Below, piece after piece: positions 16,077-24,210 of a stretch of 64,000 bases of DNA; position 1 is the stretch's first letter, and each line of letters starts with the position of its first letter. The notes under the pieces were generated by a model that saw only the letters and a program-made list of their open reading frames with translations, was not told where the DNA came from and made no database searches. Origin of the DNA: Hydrogenoanaerobacterium sp032017025 (GTDB lineage: Bacteria > Bacillota > Clostridia > Oscillospirales > Ruminococcaceae). Position numbers and translations under genes: made by a program. Location of the stretch: the NCBI RefSeq assembly GCF_032017025.1, contig NZ_DALZQO010000001.1, positions 124,001 to 188,000 of the forward strand, read 5' to 3'.

Positions 16077-17855
16077 TTATGCACGATCTTTATGATAGCG
16101 CTTTTTCGACAGGCTGCGGTAATCCTTCTGATCATCGCTTTTTCCGCCATCTTTTTTATAAAAATCCTTTTTGTATCCGTCTTTTTTTGGTGCGTCCTTG
16201 CGGTAGCCATCACGCTTTTGCGGCGCACCGCGGCGCGGCTGATAGCCGCCGGATCTCTCGCGGGTTTCGTAAACAGCGGCGGTAGTAGGCTTGCCGCAGA
16301 TTTTACTGTTCTGCATTGCACTCACCGTCGCCTCAAGGTCATCGGTGGGGATACCAACAATGCTGCGCTCATCGTAAATCTCAATCTTACCGATGTCTTT
16401 GCCCGAAAGGTTGGTGCGCTCGGTGATGGCACCCACAATATGGTTGGGCGCTACACGGCTGGAACGACCGATATTGAGCACGATTTTAGAATAGCTCAGC
16501 GGTGCGCCGCCAATGCGCTCTTTGGGTTTGTTCGCTTTAATCTCCTTGAGCTCCAAATCCTGTCTGCCAAAATGCATCTCCATCAAAGCGGCTGCAACAA
16601 CCTCGGGCGCAAAGCCTTTTTCGTTGAGGCGCTCCACCATATCACTGAATGCAAGCTCGGGGGTATTCTGGATGAACTCCTCCACACTTGCCATATTCTG
16701 CTCTGCAATTTTTACTAGAATGTCTTTTGCATTTGGAATTTCACTGCGGATAATTTTCGATTTGGTCATGCGCCCGGTGATCATAAGCTGATCGACTTGG
16801 CGTCTGCCGCTGCAAAGGGTAATCGCCACACCGCTTTTTCCTGCGCGGCCGGTTCTGCCGATACGGTGGACATAGTACTCGGAGTTTTGGGGGATATCGT
16901 AGTTGATAACGTAGTCAATGTCGTTGACGTCGATGCCGCGTGCGGCGACATCGGTAGCAACCATAATACTGGTTTTACCATATTTAAACGAATCCATTAC
17001 CTTGGTACGCTGGCTCTGCTTCATGTCACCATGTAGCCCCTCGGCGTTGAAGCCCTGCTTCTCCAAAAAATCGGTAATTTCATCGACCATTGCCTTGGTG
17101 TTGCAAAAAATCATTGCAAGCTTGGGGTTGTGGTATTTAATAATAAGGTTCAGCGCGTCCATCTTTCTGCCCATGGGTACATCGTAAAAATACTGCTCGA
17201 TGTTCTCAACCGTTACCTGCTTTTTGTCAATTTCAACAAGCTGAGGGTCTTTCTGGTACTGCTTGGTGAGAGCCATAATCGCAGGGGGCATTGTAGCTGA
17301 GAACAGGATGGTCTGGCGTTCTTCAGGAGTATCCTGTAAAATGGTTTCAATGTCTTCACGAAAGCCCATCGAAAGCATCTCGTCGGCTTCATCGAGCACA
17401 ATCATTTTTAAATGGTTAAGCTTGAGTGTTTTGCGGCGCATATGGTCCATAACACGCCCGGGAGTGCCAATTACAATGTTCGCGCGTTTGAGCTTGAGAA
17501 TCTGGCGGTCCATCGGCGCTCCGCCGTATACGTCGGCGGTTTTAATGCCGGGCATAAACTCGCCAAGCTTTTTTATCTCCTCGCAAGCCTGCATGGCAAG
17601 CTCACGGGTGGGGCAAAGGATTAATACCTGCACATGGGGCTTTGCCTCGCGTGTATCAATTTTTTCAATTGCAGGGATTCCGAACGCAATTGTTTTACCG
17701 GTACCTGTTTGAGAACGGCCGATTACATCGTAGCCGTTTTGGATCAAGGGGATGCTCTGCGACTGGATATCAGTGGCCGTTTCAAAGCCCATGGCATCAA
17801 CCGCACGCTGGATTTCGGGGATAAGGTCTAACTGCAAAAAGGGTATCTGGTTCAT
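16077..17855 (-). CDS. DEAD-box RNA helicase with DbpA-type RNA-binding domain
   Basis: 592 residues. All helicase motifs are visible: Q motif (DIQSQSIPLI), I (SQTGTGKT), Ia (PTRELAMQ), Ib (TPGRVMD), II (DEAD), III (SAT), IV (MIFCNTK), V (ATDVAARGID), VI (HRIGRTGRAGK). A DbpA RNA-binding domain follows (about 460-535, VLNIGRSSRVAPNHIVGAI), then a Lys/Arg/Gly/Asp-rich disordered tail of about 55 residues typical of cold-shock CshA/DeaD helicases. Acts in ribosome assembly and RNA turnover. The 5' leader of over 150 nt carries a long hairpin, which fits cold-shock or autoregulated expression. Confidence 0.93.
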   Translation of the reverse strand: MNQIPFLQLDLIPEIQRAVDAMGFETATDIQSQSIPLIQNGYDVIGRSQTGTGKTIAFGIPAIEKIDTREAKPHVQVLILCPTRELAMQACEEIKKLGEFMPGIKTADVYGGAPMDRQILKLKRANIVIGTPGRVMDHMRRKTLKLNHLKMIVLDEADEMLSMGFREDIETILQDTPEERQTILFSATMPPAIMALTKQYQKDPQLVEIDKKQVTVENIEQYFYDVPMGRKMDALNLIIKYHNPKLAMIFCNTKAMVDEITDFLEKQGFNAEGLHGDMKQSQRTKVMDSFKYGKTSIMVATDVAARGIDVNDIDYVINYDIPQNSEYYVHRIGRTGRAGKSGVAITLCSGRRQVDQLMITGRMTKSKIIRSEIPNAKDILVKIAEQNMASVEEFIQNTPELAFSDMVERLNEKGFAPEVVAAALMEMHFGRQDLELKEIKANKPKERIGGAPLSYSKIVLNIGRSSRVAPNHIVGAITERTNLSGKDIGKIEIYDERSIVGIPTDDLEATVSAMQNSKICGKPTTAAVYETRERSGGYQPRRGAPQKRDGYRKDAPKKDGYKKDFYKKDGGKSDDQKDYRSLSKKRYHKDRA

Positions 17856-17921
17856 TCATGTCCTCTTTTCAAAGATATTGTATTTTGTTCCAATAACAAT
17901 CCGCATTCCATCAGATTTAGG

Positions 17922-17965
17922 GCAAATACGGTAGCGAATACGCCCGCCTGCCCAATACCGATTTG
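17922..17965 (-). promoter_or_regulatory. Hairpin in the helicase leader
   Basis: GCAAATACGGTA (17922-17933) pairs with TACCGATTTGC (17955-17965) with one bulge. It lies in the 380-bp gap between the helicase and mnmA; beyond it, CGGTGCA occurs twice (near 17969 and 17986). No gene is seen in this gap. Confidence 0.4.
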
Positions 17966-18179
17966 CGCGGTGCACCCTAGCCATCCGGTGCAGCCAATCA
18001 AAGAAAACCTTGAAACAAACCAGTATATACGAAAAAACGAGAATTCTGTAACTGTAACCTATTTAGTTTACCACACATTGTACAATTGGTCAATTAACGT
18101 TTTGTGAAATATGCAGATTGACTTTTAATGTTAGTATGTTCAAAAAATGATATTTTCATAAAAAATGTATGAAAAAGTG

Positions 18180-18208
18180 TTGACAAGGTTTACTTCGCAG
18201 TTTATAAT
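18180..18208 (+). promoter_or_regulatory. Consensus sigma-A promoter for mnmA
   Basis: TTGACA (18180-18185), 17-bp spacer, TATAAT (18203-18208); about 48 bp upstream of the mnmA start. Confidence 0.92.
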
Positions 18209-18255
18209 TCATATTAAATTAATAGGAATTATAGGAAATGCAAGGAGGCGCGCAG

Positions 18256-19335
18256 ATGCAAAAAAAGGTGATGGTGGCAATGAGCGGCGGTGTAGACAGC
18301 TCGGCCGCCGCCGCATTATTACAGGAACAAGGCTATGAGGTATGTGGTGCAACCCTAAAGCTGTTTAGCAACAATGACGTTGGCATAAACGACCGAACAA
18401 GAACCTGCTGCTCGCTTGATGATGTGCAGGATGCGAAGAGTGTCGCCTACAAGCTTGGCTTTGACCATTATGTGTTCAACTTTGGTATGCATTTTCAAAA
18501 GGATGTGATCGAACGCTTTGTACATGGTTATGTCTGCGGCGAAACACCCAACCCTTGTATCGATTGTAACCGCTATATTAAGTTTAGTAGGCTGCTCCAA
18601 CGCGCCTTACTGCTGGAGAAAGACTGTATTGCCACAGGGCATTATGCACAGGTGGAATACGATGCAGACACCGACCGTTGGCTGCTGAAAAAAGCACGCG
18701 ATCAATCAAAAGACCAGACCTATGTGCTGTATATGCTCACACAGCAGGAGCTTGCTCGTACGCTCTTTCCACTTGGCGGCCTGCTGAAAAGTGAGGTGCG
18801 CGCACTGGCAGAGGAACGCGGGCTAATCAATGCACGCAAGCCCGACAGTCAAGACATCTGTTTTGTAAGGGACGGCGATTACGCAGGTTTTCTCACCAAT
18901 GTAATGGGTGTACAATTGCAGCAAGGCAATTTTATAGACCGTAACGGTAAGATTTTGGGGCAACACAAGGGCATTGTGCATTATACGGTAGGTCAGCGCA
19001 AAGGGTTGGGATTGAGCTTTGATTCACCACGCTATGTTGTTGGCAAAGATGCCAAGGAAAATACCGTTACACTGGGCAAAAAGGATGAGCTATTCTGTGA
19101 TACCTTTGCGGTTGGTGACCTCAACTGGATTGCAGTCGCTGACCTAAACGAGCCAATGCAGGTTACGGTGAAAACACGCTACCATCAGGAGGAAACTCCT
19201 GCTGTCATCTCCCCCATCAATGACGGAAAGGTGCAGGTTCGGCTGCAAAAACCACAGCGTGCTGTTACACCCGGGCAGGCAGCTGTGTTTTATTGTGACG
19301 ATATTGTTGTAGGAGGTGGAACAATTTTAAAATAA
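18256..19335 (+). CDS. mnmA: tRNA-specific 2-thiouridylase MnmA
   Basis: 359 residues from ATG 18256, seven bases after GGAGG; an ATG at 18238 would place the ribosome binding site inside the gene. N-terminal PP-loop VAMSGGVDSSAAAALL, the first catalytic Cys in NPCIDCNRYIKF (about 97-101) and the second in DSQDICFVRDGDY (about 199), then the insertion domain and C-terminal beta barrel (HYTVGQRKGLGLSF). It makes s2U34 in tRNA-Lys, -Glu and -Gln using sulfur relayed from a cysteine desulfurase. Monocistronic. Confidence 0.97.
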   Translation: MQKKVMVAMSGGVDSSAAAALLQEQGYEVCGATLKLFSNNDVGINDRTRTCCSLDDVQDAKSVAYKLGFDHYVFNFGMHFQKDVIERFVHGYVCGETPNPCIDCNRYIKFSRLLQRALLLEKDCIATGHYAQVEYDADTDRWLLKKARDQSKDQTYVLYMLTQQELARTLFPLGGLLKSEVRALAEERGLINARKPDSQDICFVRDGDYAGFLTNVMGVQLQQGNFIDRNGKILGQHKGIVHYTVGQRKGLGLSFDSPRYVVGKDAKENTVTLGKKDELFCDTFAVGDLNWIAVADLNEPMQVTVKTRYHQEETPAVISPINDGKVQVRLQKPQRAVTPGQAAVFYCDDIVVGGGTILK

Positions 19336-19562
19336 TTCCACTTGTATCTGTACTGCTATGCTAAAATATGTTATTATAATAAATAATGTTTTTTTATTGT
19401 GAATTCTGCCCGCGAAATAGCTGCAAATTTGTATCTCTCACTTTAGAGAATTGTCTGAAATTACAGACTCTGCTACAGGCAAGAGAAATATTTGCTTCGA
19501 ATTGAACGGCAATCTATGATATGAATTTGCAATGGGCGAAGAAAAAGGAAAGCGGTGAAGTT
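19336..19562 (+). other. Leader region of metNIQ with small hairpins
   Basis: About 230 bp with three short hairpins: TCTCT/AGAGA near 19433-19449, GTCTG/CAGAC near 19452-19467 and GCAA/TTGC near 19478-19495. No S-box, SMK or T-box signature is found. Promoter not clear. Confidence 0.35.
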
Positions 19563-20576
19563 ATGAGTGAAACCAATGCTCTGATTCAGCTGCAAAGCAT
19601 GGGCAAAATATTTAAGAGCAAAGATCTTACCGTAAACGCGCTCGAAGACATCAACCTTGATATCCATCAGGGTGAAATCTTCGGCATCATCGGAATGAGC
19701 GGTGCGGGTAAAAGCACGCTGGTACGATGTATCAATTTTTTGGAGAGACCCACTAGCGGTACAGTTGTTTTTGATGGCAAAGACCTTTCAAAGCTGAGCA
19801 GCCAGGGGTTGAGCATGGCACGGCAATCGATGGGCATGATATTTCAGCAATTTAACCTGCTGATGCAGCGCACCTCTATCGGGAATATTTGTTTCCCGCT
19901 TGAAATTGCAGGTGTGCCCAAGGCACTGGCGGTAAAGCGTGCCACCGAGCTTTTGGAGATGGTGGGGCTTTCGGATAAGGCGAAATCTTACCCGTCGCAG
20001 CTTTCGGGCGGGCAGAAACAGCGTATCGCCATTGCACGCGCACTTGCCACCAACCCAAAGGTGCTGCTGTGCGACGAAGCAACCAGTGCACTGGACCCGA
20101 CCACAACCCGTTCGATTCTGGCGCTTTTAAAGGATATTAACCAGCGGCTGGGCATTACGATTGTGATTATTACGCATGAGATGGCGGTTATTGAAGAAGT
20201 CTGCCAGCGTGTGGCAATTATAGATCAAAGCCGTATTGCCGAGGTGGGCAGTGTGGAGGAAATCTTCACCAACCCCAAATCGCAGGCGGCAAAACGCCTT
20301 GTATACCCCGAGGGAAAACGCATTGATAGCTTTGGCAGCCACTGCTGCCGCATTGTGTTTGACGGCCGCTCATCGTTTGAGCCGGTGATTGCCAACATGG
20401 TGCTCGATTGCAAGGAGCCCGTCAATATCCTTTTTGCAGACACAAAGAATATCGACGGCAAGGCGTTTGGGCAGATTGTGGTACAGCTGCCGGAGGATGA
20501 AAAATCCGCTAAGAAAATGGTTGCATATCTACGTTCGAAAGAGTTGACAGTAGAGGAGGTACAAGAGGATGTTTGA
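19563..20576 (+). CDS. metN: Methionine ABC transporter ATP-binding protein
   Basis: 337 residues from ATG 19563 (GGAAAG upstream; the in-frame ATG at 19521 adds 14 unrelated residues). Walker A GMSGAGKST, Q-loop IFQQFNLL, signature LSGGQKQRIAIARAL, Walker B VLLCDEATSALD, switch His in ITHEM. The C-terminal NIL domain (about 255-335, CCRIVFDGRSSFEPVI and the ACT-like fold) marks it as a MetN: it binds methionine and inhibits transport. First gene of metN-metI-metQ; its stop overlaps metI by eight bases. Confidence 0.95.
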   Translation: MSETNALIQLQSMGKIFKSKDLTVNALEDINLDIHQGEIFGIIGMSGAGKSTLVRCINFLERPTSGTVVFDGKDLSKLSSQGLSMARQSMGMIFQQFNLLMQRTSIGNICFPLEIAGVPKALAVKRATELLEMVGLSDKAKSYPSQLSGGQKQRIAIARALATNPKVLLCDEATSALDPTTTRSILALLKDINQRLGITIVIITHEMAVIEEVCQRVAIIDQSRIAEVGSVEEIFTNPKSQAAKRLVYPEGKRIDSFGSHCCRIVFDGRSSFEPVIANMVLDCKEPVNILFADTKNIDGKAFGQIVVQLPEDEKSAKKMVAYLRSKELTVEEVQEDV

Positions 20577-21228
20577 TCAGGCTACTGTCGGTTTGCTGGC
20601 CAAAGGCCTTTTAGAATCTCTTTATATGGTTCTAGTGTCTACATTGCTTGCTTACATCATCGGGCTGCCCTTGGGCATTTTATTGGTGGTTACCGATAAA
20701 GACGGAATCCGCCCTGCTGTTGGCTTGAACCGTACACTCGGTTTTATTGTTAACATTTTACGTTCGGTACCCTTCTTGATTTTATTGGTCGCGTTAATTC
20801 CGTTTACCCGTGCGATTGTGGGCACTACAATCGGCTCAACTGCAACGATTGTCCCCCTCGTGATTGGTTCTGCGCCGTTTATCGCACGGCTTGTGGAATC
20901 CTCTATCAAGGAGATTGACCGCGGTGTCATTGAGGCTGCTCAATCTATGGGGGCTTCCCCCATCAAGATTATTTATAAGGTAATGCTTCCCGAGGCCAAA
21001 CCCGCATTGATTGTAAACGGTGCAATCGCTATCACCACCATACTCAGTTACTCTGCATTGGCAGGCTTTGTAGGCGGCGGCGGATTGGGCACAATTGCTA
21101 TAAACTATGGTTACCATCGTTACCAAACCAATATTATGCTGGTTACCGTTGTACTGCTTGTAATTTTGGTACAAGTGTTCCAAGAGATTGGGATGAAAAT
21201 TGCACGCTCTACCGATAAACGATTATAA
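20569..21228 (+). CDS. metI: Methionine ABC transporter permease
   Basis: 219 residues with five predicted spans and the binding-protein-dependent permease motif EAAQSMGASPIKIIYKVMLPEAKP (cytoplasmic EAA loop, about 123-146). Adjacent to metN and metQ, so it forms the MetI channel dimer of the D/L-methionine importer. GTACAAGAGG upstream and overlap with metN indicate coupled translation. Confidence 0.95.
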   Translation: MFDQATVGLLAKGLLESLYMVLVSTLLAYIIGLPLGILLVVTDKDGIRPAVGLNRTLGFIVNILRSVPFLILLVALIPFTRAIVGTTIGSTATIVPLVIGSAPFIARLVESSIKEIDRGVIEAAQSMGASPIKIIYKVMLPEAKPALIVNGAIAITTILSYSALAGFVGGGGLGTIAINYGYHRYQTNIMLVTVVLLVILVQVFQEIGMKIARSTDKRL

Positions 21229-21250
21229 ATACATTTTGGAGGTATATTGT

Positions 21251-22117
21251 ATGAAAAAAATAATAGCACTTGCATTAACTGCAGCGTTAACCCTCACATT
21301 GTTTGCCGGCTGTGCTTCAAAACAGCCCGATTCTTCTGCCGCTACCTCATCTGAGGCAGCATCCGGCACAGAATCTGTGCAGAGCAAAGGTAAAATTATG
21401 ATTGGTGCATCACCAACACCTCACGGAGAAATTTTAAAGGTGGCTCAAGAAGTTCTTGCAAAACAAGGCTACGAACTGGAAGTTACCGAATTTACCGATT
21501 ATATTCAGCCCAATCTTGCTTTACAAAGCAGCGATTTGGATGCAAACTACTTTCAGCATAAGCCGTATTTAGATGACTTTAATGCTAAAAATAAAACCGA
21601 TTTGGTATCAATTGCGGCTATTCATTATGAACCATTTGGGATTTACGCAGGCAAAACAAAATCCATTGCAGATTTAAAAGATGGCGCACAAATTGCAGTG
21701 CCCAATGATACGACCAACGAAGCCAGAGCATTGCTACTGCTTGAAAAGCAAGGGCTGATTAAGCTAAAACCCGACGCGGGGTTGGGGGCAACCGTAAAGG
21801 ATATTACCGAGAATGCCAAAAAGCTTAAAATTGTGGAGATTGAGGCAGCACAGCTTGCCCGTTCTCTGCCCGACGTTGACCTTGCTGTCATCAACGGTAA
21901 CTATGCAATTCAGGCTGGATTTAATGTGTCTACCGATGCTTTAGCATCTGAGGATAAGGATTCGCTTGCAGCAACCAACTTTGCAAACATCATTGCAATT
22001 CGCAAAGGCGATGAGAACAGAGAAGATTTGAAGGCACTGGTCGCCGCATTGCAGAGCGATGAGGTAAAAGCCTTCATCAACGATACCTATCAGGGCGCGG
22101 TTGTTCCCATGTTTTAA
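21251..22117 (+). CDS. metQ: Methionine-binding lipoprotein
   Basis: 288 residues from ATG 21251 (TTGGAGG upstream). Lipoprotein signal MKKIIALALTAALTLTLFAGC with lipobox Cys21, a Ser/Ala-rich linker, then the NlpA/MetQ fold (IGASPTPHGEILKVAQ, VTEFTDYIQPNLALQ, ANYFQHKPYLDDFN, VPNDTTNEARALLLL). Captures methionine outside the membrane for MetNI. NlpA-family proteins with other ligands exist, but the operon makes methionine the best call. Confidence 0.95.
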   Translation: MKKIIALALTAALTLTLFAGCASKQPDSSAATSSEAASGTESVQSKGKIMIGASPTPHGEILKVAQEVLAKQGYELEVTEFTDYIQPNLALQSSDLDANYFQHKPYLDDFNAKNKTDLVSIAAIHYEPFGIYAGKTKSIADLKDGAQIAVPNDTTNEARALLLLEKQGLIKLKPDAGLGATVKDITENAKKLKIVEIEAAQLARSLPDVDLAVINGNYAIQAGFNVSTDALASEDKDSLAATNFANIIAIRKGDENREDLKALVAALQSDEVKAFINDTYQGAVVPMF

Positions 22118-22133
22118 TCAAAATACATTAAAG

Positions 22134-22171
22134 GCAAAAAGGGCGAAGCTTTACAGCTTCGCCCTTTTTGC
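22134..22171 (+). terminator. Terminator of metNIQ
   Basis: A 17-bp perfect stem GCAAAAAGGGCGAAGCT / AGCTTCGCCCTTTTTGC with loop TTAC, directly after metQ. Confidence 0.95.
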
Positions 22172-22284
22172 TTGCGTCGCAGGCTTGTATATTACCAAAG
22201 ATTCTATCGCCTTTTTCCAGTTTATGATACACATTTTTTCTGTTTTACAGCCAACAATTGCTTGATGGATTTCTAAATGAAGTG

Positions 22285-22293
22285 TGCTATAAT
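22285..22293 (+). promoter_or_regulatory. Extended -10 promoter of a short transcription unit
   Basis: TGCTATAAT (TG at 22285-22286, TATAAT 22288-22293). A TTGATG at 22262-22267 is 20 bp upstream, a poor spacing. It is 45 bp before the putative peptide start. Confidence 0.6.
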
Positions 22294-22339
22294 GAGGTTG
22301 TTCTTGCAAGACAAATAATATAAGGAGGTTTCAAAAATC

Positions 22340-22396
22340 ATGTGTTTTAATGATATTTTTGCTATCCTTAGCAAGTGCTTCGGTTCTTGGTGCTAA
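22340..22396 (+). CDS. Putative 18-residue Cys-containing peptide
   Basis: ATG 22340 lies ten bases after a strong AAGGAGG (22322-22328). The frame reads MCFNDIFAILSKCFGSWC and stops at TAA 22394-22396, with cysteines at positions 2, 13 and 18 (the last residue). An extended -10 promoter lies upstream and a strong intrinsic terminator about 30 nt downstream, so this is an independent unit of about 150 nt between metQ and the peroxiredoxin gene. I do not recognise the peptide. It could be a secreted or membrane-active peptide, a leader peptide whose translation affects the terminator, or an incidental frame inside a small RNA. No signal peptide or modification enzyme is nearby. Confidence 0.4.
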   Translation: MCFNDIFAILSKCFGSWC

Positions 22397-22421
22397 TTAG
22401 ACATTACTTATTGAGCATAAT

Positions 22422-22460
22422 TGCGACTTTCATCTGCTGGTGGAAGTCGCATTTTTTGTT
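22422..22460 (+). terminator. Terminator of the short peptide unit
   Basis: An 11-bp stem TGCGACTTTCA/TGGAAGTCGCA (one G-T pair) with loop of 8 and T6 tail. Confidence 0.9.
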
Positions 22461-22622
22461 TGCCTTTGTTTTTTCTCGCTATCAGCGCAAGGCATTACTT
22501 AAAAAATTCCGCGCTAAGCCCCCGCAGATATTCGACTGCACCGAATCGTAGCTGTTTTTTGTATCTCACTTTTAAAATTACCGCTGCATAGTATATACCA
22601 AACAGAAAAGGAGGTCCTATTT

Positions 22623-23282
22623 TTGGACATGAATCATTTAAGCATTGGTATGAAAGCACCGGATTTTAGCGCGAACACTACATTTGGGCCTATTAAGCTC
22701 TCTGATTATAAAGGCAAATGGGTTGTATTTTTTTCACATCCGGGAGATTTTACGCCGGTATGCACAACAGAATTTATCGCATTCGCACAGGCCTTTCATC
22801 AGTTCACCGACAAAAATGTACAGCTTCTGGGCCTTAGCATCGACAGTAATCCATCACACCTGGCTTGGGTGTACGCAATTTATATGGTAACCGGAACACA
22901 AATCCCCTTCCCGGTTGTTGCAGACCGAACCGGAGACATTGCACGCCTTTACGGCATGATTGCGCCGGAAGCCAGTACCCAGGAAACCGTTCGCAATGTA
23001 TTTATCATTGACCCAAATCAGGTCATTCGGGCCATTCTAATCTATCCCCTTACAAACGGCAGAAGTATTCCGGAAATTCTCCGCCTTGTTACGGCGCTGC
23101 AAACCACCGATAAAGATAAGGTAGTTACTCCCGCAAACTGGCAGCCGGGGCAACCTGCGATGGTGCCCGCGCCTAAAACATATAACGAGCTGGTGGAGCG
23201 GCAGACAAATCCTCAAGCGCAGAATCTTGACTGCAATGACTGGTTTTGGTGCTATAAACAGCCACCTCAGCTCAACCAATAA
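22623..23282 (+). CDS. Peroxiredoxin, Prx6/AhpC-TSA family with C-terminal Cys pair
   Basis: 219 residues from TTG 22623, eight bases after GGAGG; the ATG at 22629 would be 14 bases away. The peroxidatic Cys sits in HPGDFTPVCTTEF (about residue 47-48), and the long C-terminal arm has two further cysteines six apart in NLDCNDWFWCYKQ, the layout of archaeal-type 2-Cys Prx6 enzymes such as Aeropyrum Tpx. It reduces hydrogen peroxide and organic peroxides, probably with thioredoxin. Monocistronic with a terminator. Confidence 0.93.
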   Translation: MDMNHLSIGMKAPDFSANTTFGPIKLSDYKGKWVVFFSHPGDFTPVCTTEFIAFAQAFHQFTDKNVQLLGLSIDSNPSHLAWVYAIYMVTGTQIPFPVVADRTGDIARLYGMIAPEASTQETVRNVFIIDPNQVIRAILIYPLTNGRSIPEILRLVTALQTTDKDKVVTPANWQPGQPAMVPAPKTYNELVERQTNPQAQNLDCNDWFWCYKQPPQLNQ

Positions 23283-23294
23283 CGGTGTTGCTAG

Positions 23295-23325
23295 AAAGGG
23301 TGAAACCGCTGCTTCACCCTTTTTT
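23295..23325 (+). terminator. Terminator of the peroxiredoxin gene
   Basis: AAAGGGTGAA/TTCACCCTTT stem and T6 tail, 13 bp after the stop. Confidence 0.92.
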
Positions 23326-23486
23326 ATATAATTTAAGGGCAATGGCGAGTGAATCAGCCATTGCCCTTAAACATATTTTTCAAGCTTACGCAGCGTTATT
23401 GCATAAAACTACCGAAACACACGCTTATTTTTAACATTTTGATAGCAAAATTTCAATTACGCCATACACTAGAGCGAGGTGTTTTT

Positions 23487-24164
23487 ATGACGAAATACAA
23501 CGTAATTAAAATGATGGAATCGTCCGCCCTTGCATACAATAGTGTTCAGCCCATTCTGCCTTATGAACATCTAACTGTTATTGACGATCCAAAAACCGAC
23601 ATCCAGAGCTATATTCGTCGCAGGGGCAGCCACTTAGAGATCACTTTCAGGGGAACGGATTCCTGCAAGGATTGGCTCACTGATTTTACATTTTGGCAAA
23701 AGGTAGTGCCATACAATAATGCAACATCAAAAATAAGGGTACATGCCGGTTTTATAAATGCATACAAAAGCGATACCATTCGAGATAAGATTCACAACCT
23801 GATAACCAAAGATGTGTTTTTTGTTCGAATTACAGGGCACTCTTACGGCGCTGCTTTAGCCGTACTGTGTGCCGTTGATTTGCAATACAATTTCCCGACA
23901 AAAGATTATGAAGTTTTCTTATTTGGCTGCCCGCGTGTTGGCAACAGCGCATTCCGAAAATCCTACAACAAAAGAGTTTTTAAAACGCTCCGAGTTGAAA
24001 ATGGAAACGATATTGTTACAAAAATCCCCTTCGCCTCTTGGGGGTATCGCCATGTCGGCATAAAAATACACATCGGCCCGCCTAGGCTTTTTGGAGTGGT
24101 ATCTTTTAACCAACATCGTCTCCAGTCGTATTATTCGCATTTCTTTAAACAACTGAAGCCGTAA
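23487..24164 (+). CDS. Lipase class 3 family protein
   Basis: 226 residues from ATG 23487 (GAGCGAGGTG upstream); the open frame extends further 5' but without a ribosome binding site. Alpha/beta hydrolase with nucleophile elbow ITGHSYGAALAVL (Ser about 117), preceded by LEITFRGTDSCKDWLTDF, VHAGFINAY, then FGCPRVGN and the Asp/His region NGNDIVTKIPF and YRHVG. No signal peptide, so likely cytosolic. Lipid or ester hydrolysis is predicted from the family; the substrate is unknown. Confidence 0.88.
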   Translation: MTKYNVIKMMESSALAYNSVQPILPYEHLTVIDDPKTDIQSYIRRRGSHLEITFRGTDSCKDWLTDFTFWQKVVPYNNATSKIRVHAGFINAYKSDTIRDKIHNLITKDVFFVRITGHSYGAALAVLCAVDLQYNFPTKDYEVFLFGCPRVGNSAFRKSYNKRVFKTLRVENGNDIVTKIPFASWGYRHVGIKIHIGPPRLFGVVSFNQHRLQSYYSHFFKQLKP

Positions 24165-24210
24165 AGCGAACTGTTGCTTTCGTATCGCTTATTGCCGGTA
24201 AAGTAATACT

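Noticed and set aside
19336..19562. SAM riboswitch or T-box before metNIQ
   Set aside because: Neither the S-box core nor a T-box AGGGTGG-type element is present.
22340..22460. Classical amino acid attenuator controlling the peroxiredoxin gene
   Set aside because: No run of Cys codons and no clear alternative antiterminator pairing was found, and the peroxiredoxin gene appears to have its own upstream region of about 160 bp.
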